A stretch of DNA of 35,329 nt from Spirochaetales bacterium Spiro_10 (GTDB lineage Bacteria; Spirochaetota; Spirochaetia; Treponematales; Treponemataceae). Each line of letters opens with the position of its first letter. Within the stretch, counting starts at the first letter, position 1. A program made the translations under genes and the position numbers. The stretch spans positions 1 through 35,329 of the forward strand of contig LVBL01000069.1 of the NCBI GenBank assembly GCA_001604405.1, in the 5' to 3' direction. The notes under the pieces were generated by a model that was not told where the DNA came from, did no database searches, and saw nothing but the letters and a program-made list of their open reading frames with translations. Of the stretch, positions 1 through 7,423 are shown in pieces.

Positions 1-1980
1 GCCTGCAACGGACACGAGTTCAGGGACATAAAGGAGGAGCTGCGCAACCCGACCGACCGGTGGGTCTTCGCGGTCTACGCCGCCGTCTCCCAGGACTGGT
101 CGCTCGACCGCGTATTCAAGTACGCGCGCATAGACCGCTGGTTCATCCTCGCGATGCGCAGGATATCCGAGATCGAGACGGAGCTCCGCGCGCGCGGCGG
201 CTTGCCGGGAAGGGAGCTTCTCGAACGGGCGAAGAAGGCAGGCTTCTCGGACGAGCAGATAGGGATCTGCGCGGGCGTCCGCGCGGAAAAAATACGCCTC
301 CTACGCCGCGAGCTCTCGCTCCGGCCGGTCGTCAAGCAGGTCGATCCGGGGGCCGCGGGGTGCGAGTCGAAAAGCTCCGTGCTCTACCTCACGTACAACG
401 GCGTGGCCGACGACGCGAAGCCGACCGGCGGGGGCGCGCTCGTGCCGGGCTCCGGTCCCTACCACATCGGCTCGAGCCTCGAGTACGACTGGTGCGCGGC
501 CAGCGCGCTCGCGACCCTCAGAAAAATCGGCGTGCCGTCCATCATGATCAACTCGAACCCCGAGGCCGCGACGACCTCGTTCGACGCCGCCGACCGCGTA
601 TATCTCGAGGAGACCTCGCTCGAGCGCGTGCTCGACGTGTTCGAGGCCGAGCGGCCCGACGGCGTGCTGCTCTCCTACGGCGGGCAGGCGACGAACGACC
701 TCGCGATGAGCCTTTCGCGCCTCGGCGTGCCGATCTTCGGCACAGCGCCCGCCGACATAGACCGGGCGGAGGACCGCAAGAAATTCAGCGCCCTTCTCGA
801 CGAGCTCGGCATACAGCAGCCCGACTGGGCCGAGGTGTCGACCGCGGACGCGGCGGTCTCCTTCGCCTCGAAAACGGGCTACCCCGTCCTCATCAGGCCG
901 AGCTACGTGGACTCGGGCGAGGCGATGAGCGTCGCCTGGGACGACGCGAGTCTCAGACAGTCGTTCGCCAGGGCGGCGATAGCCTCCGAGGACAGCCCCG
1001 CGGTCATCTCCCGGTACGTGGAAAACTCGAAGGAAATCGAGATAGACGCGGTCGCGTCCGGCGGAGAGATCCTCGTGTACGCGATCAGCGAGCATATCGA
1101 GAACGCCGGCGTCCATTCGGGCGACGCGACGGTCGTCCTGCCCGCGCAGAGGATATACCTGTCGACTGCGCAGGCGGTCAAGAAGGCGGCGCGGAAGATA
1201 GCGCGCGCCCTCTCGATAACCGGCCCCTTCAGCATACAGTTCCTGGCCAAGAGCGCCACGATACAGGCGATCGCGTGCAACGCGCGCGCCTCGCGCTCCC
1301 TGCCCTTCTGCTCGAAGGTGTTTCGCGTCGACATGGTCGACCTCGCGGTCCGCGCGCAGCTCGGCGCGGAGGCGCGGGCCGTCGACGGGTCGCGCCTCGA
1401 CCTCGACTACGTCGGCGTCCGCGCTGCCCAGTTCAGCTTCTCGCGTCTCAAGGGAGCGGACCCCGTCGCGGGCGTGGAGATGTCGGCCACCGGCGAGGTC
1501 GCGTGCCTCGGCCGCGGCGTGCGCGACGCCTTCATGAAGGCGATGCTCTCCGCGGGCTTCCGCGTCCCGCGGCGCAAGATACTGCTTTCCACCGGACCCA
1601 TCGAGGACAAGGTGGCCTTCATCGAAAGCGCGAAAAAGCTCCGTTCGATGGGATACCAGATCGTCGCCTCGGGAGGCACGGCGCGCTTCCTCGCCAACAA
1701 CGGGATCGAGGCGGCGGCGCTGGCCTGGCCGCTCGACGACAAGAAGCCGAACATCGCCGACGCGCTCCGCGCCGGCGAGATCGACCTCGTCATCAACATC
1801 CCGAAGAACAACCGCGAGACCGAGCTCAAGAACGACTTCATCATCCGCAGGATGGCGATCGACCTCGACATACCGCTCATCACGAACATCAAGATCGCCA
1901 AGCAGTTCACCGACGCCCTCGAGTGGTACAAGACGCGCGGTCTCGAGACGAAAAGCCGGGAGGACTACGGCGCGAACTAG
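1..1980 (+). CDS. carB: Carbamoyl-phosphate synthase large subunit, C-terminal part (5' end outside window)
   Basis: This subunit makes carbamoyl phosphate from bicarbonate, ammonia and two ATP for arginine and pyrimidine synthesis. The frame is open from base 1, so about 660 residues are visible and roughly the first 400 of a normal chain of about 1070 are missing. In order I see the oligomerisation domain (DRWFILAMRRI), the second ATP-grasp half (LYLTYNG, SSLEYDWC, RPSYVDSG, EHIENAGVHSGDA) and a C-terminal MGS-like allosteric domain (LLSTGPIEDK, ASGGTARFL, NIPKNNRETE). The motifs LYLTYN, HSGDATVVLP and CNxRASRSxPF resemble the CAD/CPS1-like branch more than E. coli CarB. Odd: where the family has IECN, this protein reads IACN (Ala codon 1273-1275), replacing the metal-binding glutamate equivalent to E. 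coli Glu841. The neighbouring Gln, Asn and Arg are kept. No carA is visible. Confidence 0.95.
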   Translation, partial: ACNGHEFRDIKEELRNPTDRWVFAVYAAVSQDWSLDRVFKYARIDRWFILAMRRISEIETELRARGGLPGRELLERAKKAGFSDEQIGICAGVRAEKIRLLRRELSLRPVVKQVDPGAAGCESKSSVLYLTYNGVADDAKPTGGGALVPGSGPYHIGSSLEYDWCAASALATLRKIGVPSIMINSNPEAATTSFDAADRVYLEETSLERVLDVFEAERPDGVLLSYGGQATNDLAMSLSRLGVPIFGTAPADIDRAEDRKKFSALLDELGIQQPDWAEVSTADAAVSFASKTGYPVLIRPSYVDSGEAMSVAWDDASLRQSFARAAIASEDSPAVISRYVENSKEIEIDAVASGGEILVYAISEHIENAGVHSGDATVVLPAQRIYLSTAQAVKKAARKIARALSITGPFSIQFLAKSATIQAIACNARASRSLPFCSKVFRVDMVDLAVRAQLGAEARAVDGSRLDLDYVGVRAAQFSFSRLKGADPVAGVEMSATGEVACLGRGVRDAFMKAMLSAGFRVPRRKILLSTGPIEDKVAFIESAKKLRSMGYQIVASGGTARFLANNGIEAAALAWPLDDKKPNIADALRAGEIDLVINIPKNNRETELKNDFIIRRMAIDLDIPLITNIKIAKQFTDALEWYKTRGLETKSREDYGAN

Positions 1981-1999
1981 GGCGGCGTCCGGCGCTCCG

Positions 2000-2013
2000 G
2001 CGCCGGCCGGCGC
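2000..2013. other. GC-rich perfect palindrome between carB and the MATE gene
   Basis: GCGCCGGCCGGCGC is perfectly self-complementary and lies 20 bases after the carB stop. It could fold into a hairpin that slows or ends transcription, but there is no T-tract, so I do not call a rho-independent terminator. In such GC-rich DNA a chance palindrome is possible. Confidence 0.3.
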
Positions 2014-2036
2014 TGGAACAAGCGCGCGCGTTGGGA

Positions 2037-2042
2037 TATAGT
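2037..2042 (+). promoter_or_regulatory. -10 element abutting the MATE start codon
   Basis: TATAGT ends 7 bases before the ATG at 2050 and there is no Shine-Dalgarno sequence in between. The -35 is weak (TGGAAC, 17-base spacer). If active, transcription would begin within about two bases of the start codon, giving a leaderless mRNA. Confidence 0.5.
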
Positions 2043-2049
2043 TTCCGCC

Positions 2050-3242
2050 ATGACACCGCACAGACATCTCGGCCCGAAGTCGTTTTACAAGACGGCGCTT
2101 TCGATCGCGGTCCCCGTAATGCTCCAGGGACTCATACAGAATCTCGTTTCCCTCATCGACAACTTCATGGTCGCGGGGCTTGGCGACATGAAGATGAGCG
2201 GGGTCAACGTCACCAACCAGCTCATCTTCGTGCTGTTCGTCGCCCTCATGACGCTCATGGGAGCGGGCGGCATGTTCATGTCCCAGTTCAACGGCGCTAA
2301 AGACACTGAAGGGATGCGCCAGACGTTCCGCTTCAAGTTCCACACCTCCTCGATCCTCGCCCTCCTCGCCGTCGCCCTGACGGTATTCCTCCCGAGGCAG
2401 ATACTCTCGGTTCTCCTCAACACGAACACCGAGCGCGAGGCCATCGTCGAACAGGGGGCGGCCTACCTCTCGGTCATCGTGCTGACCTTCTTCCCGATCG
2501 CCTGGTCGATGGCCATCGGCTCCTCGCTCAGGGAGATCGGCAGGGTGCGCGCCCCGCTCGTCATCTCGGTCGCGGCCACGCTCGTGAACACCTTCTTCAA
2601 CTGGGTGCTCATCTACGGAAACCTCGGCGCGCCGAGGCTCGAGGTTCGGGGGGCGGCCATCGCGACGCTCATCGCGCGGCTCGTCGAGCCAACATCTTCT
2701 TCCTCGTCTTCCAGGGGATACACGTCTCCACCGGCGTCATCGTCGGCGGCACGCTCGGAAGGAACGAGCTCGACCTCGCGAAGCGCCAGGCCCGCTGGAT
2801 CAGGAACGGCGCGATCTTCGCGGGGCTCGCGCTCGCCGTCGTGCAGGCCATGTCCGTCGCGCTCATCCCGGTCGTGTACGGAAACCTCTCGGACGGCGCG
2901 CGGCTCGTGACGCGCAACATGCTGTGGGTCATCGCCTGCTACATGCCGCTGTGGACCTACCTCAACGCGCAGTTCGCCACCGCGCGCTCCGGCGGCGACG
3001 CGATCATGGGTATGTGGGTCGACGGCGTCGTGAACCTCACGATGTTCCTGCCCGCCATATTCCTCCTCGCGGCGTATACCGGCCTCGGGCCCATCGCGAT
3101 GTACGCGCTCGTGAAGATCACGGACATCGTCAAGGTCGCCATCGCCGCCTGGCAGCTTAAGACCGGCCGATGGGTCAGGAACCTCACCATCGAGCACGGC
3201 ACGGTCGCGGCCGCGCCCGCCGAAGGAGGCGGGGAACGATGA
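2050..3242 (+). pseudogene. MATE-family efflux transporter, disrupted by internal deletion and frameshift
   Basis: MATE proteins export cationic drugs and metabolites using a Na+ or H+ gradient through twelve membrane helices in two similar halves. The first half reads well from ATG 2050 (FYKTALSIAVPVMLQG, MVAGLGD, VSVAATLVNTFFNWVL) to RGAAIATLIARLVE near 2688. That frame then turns into Ser/Arg-rich nonsense up to 2910. The protein resumes in another frame with ANIFFLVFQGIHVSTG and runs to the TGA at 3240-3242, covering helices 8-12. IARLVE belongs to helix 6 and ANIFFLVFQG to helix 8. The loop after helix 6, helix 7 and part of helix 8, about 60-90 residues, are therefore missing as well as the frame. 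The rejoined length is about 397 residues against the usual 440-470. Either the gene is dead or the assembly dropped a segment here. The arginase start overlaps its stop, so both were one operon. Confidence 0.85.
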
Positions 3243-4159
3243 AAGTACGCATTATCGAAATGCCGCTCGACTACGGCGCGAGCAGGCGCGGCGCGGACAT
3301 GGGCCCCTCGGCGATCCGGCTCGCGGGACTCAGGGAGAAGCTCAACTCGCTCGGCATCGAGTCCGACGACCTTTATCCCCCCATCGCGGTTCCGCCGCAG
3401 GAATACCTGGATCCCGCGCGCGAGATCTCGCGCGACGACGCGAAGCACCTCGGGTCCATACTCGACGCCTGCGGCACGCTCGCCGGGCACGTGGAGTCGA
3501 TCGCCCGCTCGGGCGACTTTCCGCTCGTCCTCGGCGGCGACCACTCCATCTCGCTCGGCTCGCTCGCGGGAGTCTCGGCCGCGAACGCGGACGCGGGCAA
3601 ACGCACGGGGGTCCTGTGGGTCGACGCGCACGGGGACTTCAACACGAACCTGACGACGCCGACCGGCAACATCCACGGCATGATCCTCGCCGCCTCGTGC
3701 GGCTACGGGATCCCGGAGCTAACCGGCTTTTACCGCCCGGTGCGCAAGATAGACCCGGCGTATGTCTGCTACATCGGCGTGCGCGACCTCGACCCGAAGG
3801 AGCGGCTCCTGATGCGCGAGGCGGGGGTGCGCGTCTACACGATGAGCGACATCGACCGGCTCGGAATCTCGCGCACGACCTCCGAGATAGCGGGATTTTT
3901 CGACGACCGCGTCGACGCCCTCCACGTGAGTTTCGACATCGACGCCATCGACCCGAGATTCGCCCCGGGCGTCGGCATAGAAGTCCCCGGGGGGATGACC
4001 TATCGCGAGGTGCTGTTCTTGATGGAAGAGATGTCGATGACGGGACTCGTGACCTCGGCGGACATGGTCGAGGTGAATCCCGTGCACGACGTGCGGAACG
4101 TCACCGCCCGCATGGCGGTCGACCTGATCGGCCGGCTGCTCGGCGAGACGGTGTACTGA
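3239..4159 (+). CDS. rocF: Arginase family ureohydrolase, most likely arginase
   Basis: This enzyme hydrolyses L-arginine to L-ornithine and urea in the cytoplasm with a binuclear manganese centre. The 306-residue length is normal. Metal and substrate motifs are all present and in order: GGDHS near residue 100, DAHGDFNT near 127, GNIHGM near 143, and SFDIDAIDP near 236. GNIHGM resembles the SGNLHGM loop of arginases and argues against agmatinase. The family's DAHAD is DAHGD here, a mild change. I chose ATG 3239 because it begins the conserved fold and overlaps the TGA of the upstream MATE frame (ATGA), a typical coupled arrangement. A longer frame opening at 3170 lies inside the MATE gene and is not conserved. 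The proximity to carB is suggestive of nitrogen and arginine metabolism but is not proof. Formimidoylglutamase is the main alternative. Confidence 0.85.
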   Translation: MKVRIIEMPLDYGASRRGADMGPSAIRLAGLREKLNSLGIESDDLYPPIAVPPQEYLDPAREISRDDAKHLGSILDACGTLAGHVESIARSGDFPLVLGGDHSISLGSLAGVSAANADAGKRTGVLWVDAHGDFNTNLTTPTGNIHGMILAASCGYGIPELTGFYRPVRKIDPAYVCYIGVRDLDPKERLLMREAGVRVYTMSDIDRLGISRTTSEIAGFFDDRVDALHVSFDIDAIDPRFAPGVGIEVPGGMTYREVLFLMEEMSMTGLVTSADMVEVNPVHDVRNVTARMAVDLIGRLLGETVY

Positions 4160-4227
4160 GGGAGCCGCGTCGCGGCCCGCGAGGCTGCCCGCGTCGCTGC
4201 CCGCGACGCCATCCGCTTCGCGCGGCC

Positions 4228-4857
4228 CTAGATTTCCTTCTCGAAGTCCCCGCCGCCGAGATCTTTGAACCCGAGCGAGCGGAGGTATTTCCAGTGGCCG
4301 TACCCCACGTTGCGGTAGACGATCCTGGAGTAGCCGCGGTCGCGGAAGGCGGGGAGCTGGTTTCCGAAGAAATAGCGGCCGATGCTCGTGTCGCGGTACC
4401 GTCCCGTGACGAAATCCACCGACACGACGCACTCGCCCGGAACCGAGTCGCGCCAGGCGAAAAGGCCCGCGACCTCGCTTCCGCGAACGAAGTAGGTGAA
4501 GTACCGCGCGTCCGCGAAGGCGGTCTCGCCGAAGAGGGCGGTGATCTCGTCGCGGTTTTGCGCGTAGAAATACTGCAAGAGGGCGCTCGTCGGCTCGGCC
4601 GCGACGAGCTTGCACTCGCGGGGCACGCTCGACACCCTCACGATGAAGTAGAGGTCGATGACGATGATGCCGAGGTTCATCGCGACGACGGGCCATGACC
4701 GCGTCGCGAACGCGAACACTACCAGAAGCAGGGATCCCGCCGCGTTGAGCCAGCGGAACCTGACGATGGACTTCACCGCCAGGGAAACGAGGATCACGAG
4801 GGTCCCCGCGTATCCGAGCGCCTCGACCACAACCGGACTGAGCGCCATCGTTTCCAT
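4228..4857 (-). CDS. YgjV-like membrane protein with a C-terminal GNAT-like domain
   Basis: The N-terminal 75 residues form three closely spaced membrane helices (VEALGYAGTLVILVSLAV, RWLNAAGSLLLVVFAFA, WPVVAMNLGIIVIDLYFIV), the pattern of YgjV-type inner-membrane proteins, which have no established function. The remaining 130 residues are soluble. They carry an acetyltransferase-like pattern: a strand with VSVDFVTGRYRDTSIGRYFF, similar to the GNAT acetyl-CoA loop, then YRNVGYGHWKYLRSLGF, similar to the final GNAT helix and strand. The acetyl-CoA loop is degenerate (RDTSIG rather than RxxGxG/A), so catalysis is uncertain. Start ATG 4857 has AGGAGG six bases upstream. The next gene upstream on the same strand, ppnP, ends 13 bases away, so the two are probably co-transcribed. 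Substrate and role are unknown; domain identities are by eye. Confidence 0.7.
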   Translation of the reverse strand: METMALSPVVVEALGYAGTLVILVSLAVKSIVRFRWLNAAGSLLLVVFAFATRSWPVVAMNLGIIVIDLYFIVRVSSVPRECKLVAAEPTSALLQYFYAQNRDEITALFGETAFADARYFTYFVRGSEVAGLFAWRDSVPGECVVSVDFVTGRYRDTSIGRYFFGNQLPAFRDRGYSRIVYRNVGYGHWKYLRSLGFKDLGGGDFEKEI

Positions 4858-4870
4858 GGACCGCCTCCTT

Positions 4871-5182
4871 TTATTTATAGGAACAGCAATAGTCCGCTAT
4901 CTCGCGGACTATGAGGTCAAAAGAGGATTTCTCCGGGACTTCGAACGTCTCGCCGGACGAGTAGGTCTTGTACGAGGTTGATCCCGGCAGGCGTACGTCC
5001 ATGGAACCCGCAAGGATCTCCATGGTCTCGGCCGCTCCCGTCGAAAAGGTATACTCTCCGGGAAGCATGATCCCGAGGGTTTTCCTCTCCCCCGACGCGA
5101 ATACGACCGTCCTGCTCGTCACCTTGCCGTCAAAGTATACGTTCGCTTTTTTTATTACCGACACATTCCTGAAATCATCCAT
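4871..5182 (-). CDS. ppnP: Pyrimidine/purine nucleoside phosphorylase (YaiE/DUF1255 family)
   Basis: PpnP cleaves purine and pyrimidine ribonucleosides with phosphate to the free base and ribose 1-phosphate. It is a small cupin-fold enzyme, and the 103 residues match its usual size of about 95. Signature segments are [14 protein letters not shown] near the N-terminus, [20 protein letters not shown] in the middle, and [14 protein letters not shown] before a C-terminal Cys-containing strand (ADYCCSYK). These align directly with E. coli YaiE ([34 protein letters not shown]). The start is ATG 5182, with a G-rich ribosome-binding site (GGGGGAACGT) just before it. It lies upstream of, and is probably co-transcribed with, the YgjV-like gene. 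Confidence 0.9.
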   Translation of the reverse strand: MDDFRNVSVIKKANVYFDGKVTSRTVVFASGERKTLGIMLPGEYTFSTGAAETMEILAGSMDVRLPGSTSYKTYSSGETFEVPEKSSFDLIVREIADYCCSYK

Positions 5183-5205
5183 ACGTTCCCCCGTCTATGC
5201 GGGAG

Positions 5206-5234
5206 AGTATACACGGGATTCGCGGCCTTTTCCA
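5206..5234 (-). promoter_or_regulatory. Putative promoter of ppnP
   Basis: Reading the minus strand: TGGAAA, a 17-base spacer, then TATACT. This would start transcription near 5199, leaving a leader of about 17 bases that holds the G-rich ribosome-binding site of ppnP. Confidence 0.5.
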
Positions 5235-5239
5235 CAGGA

Positions 5240-5398
5240 TCAGCGGTCCTGCTCGTACGGCGGGATCACCCCCGAACAGCCCGAACAGCCGGCGCAGCCG
5301 CCTCCGCAGCCTGATTCCGACTTCGAGCCGCGCGAGGCCCTGTATATCGCTAAGGCCAGGGCGCCCACGAGGGCGACACCGGCAATGATGGTTGCCAT
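5240..5398 (-). CDS. Small Cys-rich single-helix membrane protein (FeoB-associated type)
   Basis: This 52-residue protein is too short for the usual ORF cut-offs. Residues 2-18 (ATIIAGVALVGALALAI) form one membrane helix, followed by a basic stretch (YRASRGSK) and a cysteine cluster, CGGGCAGCSGC, with Cys at 31, 35, 38 and 41. It ends in PPYEQDR. The order helix, basic turn, CxxxCxxCxxC is that of the FeoB-associated Cys-rich membrane proteins encoded next to ferrous-iron transporters. No feoA or feoB is within this window, so it is an orphan here. Start ATG 5398 has AAGGAG five bases upstream, and a strong promoter lies about 80 bases further up. The cysteines could bind iron or another metal; that is inference from the family. 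Confidence 0.75.
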   Translation of the reverse strand: MATIIAGVALVGALALAIYRASRGSKSESGCGGGCAGCSGCSGVIPPYEQDR

Positions 5399-5427
5399 GA
5401 TTTCTCCTTGTGCCGCAAACGTCCGAA

Positions 5428-5459
5428 CGGCCGGGACGCATTGGGGAACGCCCCGGCCG
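5428..5459 (-). promoter_or_regulatory. GC-rich hairpin in the leader of the Cys-rich small gene
   Basis: On the minus strand CGGCCGGGGCG pairs with CGTCCCGGCCG (eleven pairs, one G-U) around a ten-base loop. It lies between the promoter at 5485-5513 and the start at 5398, so it would be in the 5' leader of that transcript. It could stabilise the RNA or regulate translation. I do not recognise it as a known riboswitch. Confidence 0.5.
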
Positions 5460-5484
5460 CCGCTCGTTCATGGCTTACGCTAAA

Positions 5485-5513
5485 AGTTTACTGAGTCTAA
5501 CATCGACTGTCAA
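5485..5513 (-). promoter_or_regulatory. Strong sigma-70-type promoter for the Cys-rich small gene
   Basis: The minus strand reads TTGACA, 17 bases, TAAACT, a perfect -35 and a near-consensus -10. Transcription would begin near 5478, about 80 bases before the small gene, and may continue into ppnP and the YgjV-like gene. Confidence 0.7.
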
Positions 5514-5547
5514 GGCGATTCGTCTGGCGAAGGGGAATTTTATCGGA

Positions 5548-5553
5548 TACACT
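5548..5553 (+). promoter_or_regulatory. -10 element abutting the methyltransferase start
   Basis: TACACT ends eight bases before ATG 5562. The only ribosome-binding candidate is GAAGG three bases before the ATG, which would be cut short if transcription starts about six bases after the -10. No good -35 is seen. Confidence 0.4.
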
Positions 5554-5561
5554 GAAGGCCG

Positions 5562-6686
5562 ATGACCGGCGCAGACGCGACGAACGCAACCGAAAACCCC
5601 GATTACCTCGCGCGTCAGCTGATTACCTGCATCGGCAACAAGCGCGCCCTCCTCCCCTTCATCGGCGCGGCGGTCGAACGCGTGCGGGAACGGCTCGGAC
5701 GCGGGCCCCTCTCGTTCTTCGACGCCTTCTCCGGCTCGGGCATCGTCTCGCGCTATCTGCGGCGCTACGCCCGGCTCGTCGTCTCGAACGACCTCGAGGA
5801 CTACGCGGGCGCGATCTCGCGCTGTTACCTCGCGAACAGGGAGGAGATCGAAAATCCGGACTTCCGCGCGATCCACGAGTCCGTCGCCCGCTCCCTCGCG
5901 GAGCGCCCCCTCGAGGCCGGCTTCATCTCGGAACTCTACGCGCCCGCGAGCGACGAGGAGATACGGCCGGGGGAACGCGCCTTCTTCACCGCGCGAAACG
6001 CGCGGTTTCTCGACACGGCGCTCGCGAGAATAGCGGAGGCGCCCGCGCGATGGCGCGACTTTCTCGTCGCGCCGCTCATAGCCGAGGCCTCCGTGCACGC
6101 GAATACCGCCGGCGTCTTCAAGGGATTCTACAAGGACCGCGCGTCGGGCATCGGGAGGTTCGGCGGCGGAAAGGGGGATTCGCTGTCGCGCATCCTCGGG
6201 GAGATCTCCCTGCCCTTTCCCGTCACGAGCGAGCATCCCGTCGAGTCGCTCGTGCTTGCGGGCGACGCGAACGAGGCGTGCCTTCTCGCCCCGGACTGCG
6301 ACGTCGCCTATCTCGACCCGCCCTACAACCAGCACCCCTACGGCTCGAACTACTTCATGCTGAACCTGATCGCCTCGGGAAAGCGGCCAGACTCCGTGTC
6401 GGAGGTGTCGGGAATCCCGCGCGACTGGAGGCGTTCGGCCTACAACAGGCGGCGCGAGGCGGCGGGGTCCCTCGCCGATCTCGCGGAACGGATCCGCGCG
6501 AAGTTCCTTCTGGTATCGTTCAACTCCGAGGGCTTCATCCCGCGCGCGGAGATCGAGTCGCTCCTCTCGCGGGTCGGCAAGGTCGAGTCGGTCGAGACGA
6601 GGTACAACGCCTTCCGGGGGAGCCGCAACCTGCGCGGGCGCGCGCTGCACCTCAGCGAGTACCTGTTCATCGTTGAGAAGCGCTAG
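5562..6686 (+). CDS. D12-class DNA N6-adenine methyltransferase
   Basis: The enzyme transfers a methyl group from S-adenosylmethionine to the N6 of adenine in DNA. The S-adenosylmethionine motif FDAFSGSG lies near residue 55, and the catalytic DPPYNQHPYGSNYF motif of the D12/Dam class near residue 254. LITCIGNKRALLPFI near residue 23 matches the N-terminal motif (GxKxxLxxxI) of this class. The chain is 374 residues, longer than Dam (about 280); the extra part is mainly in the middle target-recognition region. No restriction endonuclease gene is adjacent on either side, so it looks like an orphan methyltransferase or one arm of a dispersed system. The recognition sequence cannot be told from sequence alone. 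It converges on nth with a 43-base gap that contains no clear terminator. Confidence 0.85.
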   Translation: MTGADATNATENPDYLARQLITCIGNKRALLPFIGAAVERVRERLGRGPLSFFDAFSGSGIVSRYLRRYARLVVSNDLEDYAGAISRCYLANREEIENPDFRAIHESVARSLAERPLEAGFISELYAPASDEEIRPGERAFFTARNARFLDTALARIAEAPARWRDFLVAPLIAEASVHANTAGVFKGFYKDRASGIGRFGGGKGDSLSRILGEISLPFPVTSEHPVESLVLAGDANEACLLAPDCDVAYLDPPYNQHPYGSNYFMLNLIASGKRPDSVSEVSGIPRDWRRSAYNRRREAAGSLADLAERIRAKFLLVSFNSEGFIPRAEIESLLSRVGKVESVETRYNAFRGSRNLRGRALHLSEYLFIVEKR

Positions 6687-6729
6687 TCCGGGCCCCGCTT
6701 CGGGCAGCCACATTCCGCTACCGCCCCCC

Positions 6730-7365
6730 CTACAGGCCGTTTTTCGGACAGACGCCGGCGAGCACGCACTCGCCGCACTTCGGCGCGCGGGCCGTGCAGA
6801 CGTACCGTCCGTGCAGGAGAAGCAGGTGATGCGCCGTCATGGCGTAACGCTTCGGTATCTTCCCGAGGAGGTCCTCCTCGACGGCGCGCGGAGTCGCGGC
6901 GGCGCTGAGGCCGAGGCGCGGGGCGACGCGGAGGAGGTGCGTGTCGACCGGTATCGTCGGCTTTCCGAACACGACGTTGAGGATCACGTTCGCCGTCTTT
7001 CGCCCGACGCCGGGAAGGCTTTCGAGCCCTTCGCGCGTGTCGGGCAGGGCCCCGCCGAACCGTTCCACGAGAACGCGGCTGAGGGCGATGACGTGACGGG
7101 CCTTCGTCGGATAGAGGTTCACCGACTTGATGTGCTCCCTGAGGCCTTCCTCGCCGAGGGCGAGCATCTTCTCCGGGGTGTCGACCGCTTCGAAAAGCGC
7201 CCGCGTCGCGCGATTGACGCCCTTGTCGGTCATCTGGGCGGAGAGCACGACGGCCACGAGGAGGGTGTAGTCGTTCACGCTCTCGAGCTCGGTTTTCGGT
7301 TCGGGGAGCGCGGCCGAAAGGCGTTTGAAGACGAGCGCGATTTCGCGCGATTCGAGCAGTTTCAT
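6730..7365 (-). CDS. nth: Endonuclease III (DNA glycosylase/AP lyase)
   Basis: Endonuclease III removes oxidised pyrimidines from DNA and nicks the abasic site in base excision repair. The helix-hairpin-helix LPGVGRKTANVILN carries the catalytic lysine, VDTHLLRV carries the catalytic aspartate, and the C-terminus has the 4Fe-4S cluster pattern C-x6-C-x2-C-x5-C (CTARAPKCGECVLAGVC). At 211 residues it is the same size as E. coli Nth. The frame extends to an upstream ATG at 7404, but I chose ATG 7365. The extra 13 residues are not conserved, the upstream start would run into the divergent uup promoter, and a TACACT -10 element sits nine bases before 7365. There is no Shine-Dalgarno sequence, so a leaderless message is likely. 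Confidence 0.95.
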   Translation of the reverse strand: MKLLESREIALVFKRLSAALPEPKTELESVNDYTLLVAVVLSAQMTDKGVNRATRALFEAVDTPEKMLALGEEGLREHIKSVNLYPTKARHVIALSRVLVERFGGALPDTREGLESLPGVGRKTANVILNVVFGKPTIPVDTHLLRVAPRLGLSAAATPRAVEEDLLGKIPKRYAMTAHHLLLLHGRYVCTARAPKCGECVLAGVCPKNGL

Positions 7366-7374
7366 GCGGGATTG

Positions 7375-7404
7375 AGTGTAGCGCGTGTTCCCCGGCGGGG
7401 GCAA
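7375..7404 (-). promoter_or_regulatory. Putative leaderless promoter of nth
   Basis: Minus strand: TTGCCC, an 18-base spacer, TACACT, then nine bases to the ATG. It is interlaced with the outward-facing uup promoter in the same 58-base gap, so the two polymerases may compete. Confidence 0.5.
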
Positions 7405-7417
7405 GGCCTGCTATACT
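7388..7417 (+). promoter_or_regulatory. Putative extended -10 promoter of uup, leaderless
   Basis: TGCTATACT is a good extended -10 (TGn plus TATACT), and TTCCCC 18 bases upstream is a weak -35. Only six bases separate the hexamer from ATG 7424, so the A of the ATG falls at the expected +1 position. Confidence 0.6.
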
Positions 7418-7423
7418 GCCGCC

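Noticed and set aside
301-2343. 680-residue minus-strand open frame opposite carB
   Set aside because: Low-complexity translation (Arg, Asp, Glu, Val) with no motifs; carB and MATE occupy the plus strand.
2600-2910. Programmed ribosomal frameshift in the MATE gene
   Set aside because: There is no slippery heptamer at the junction, and a membrane segment is missing as well, so a deletion explains the data better.
5175-5471. 98-residue minus-strand frame over the Cys-rich small gene
   Set aside because: It is out of frame with the 52-residue gene, Arg-rich and motif-free; the shorter frame has a helix, Cys cluster, ribosome-binding site and stop.
6687-6729. Terminator between the methyltransferase and nth
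   Set aside because: Only a four-base stem without a T-tract is visible.
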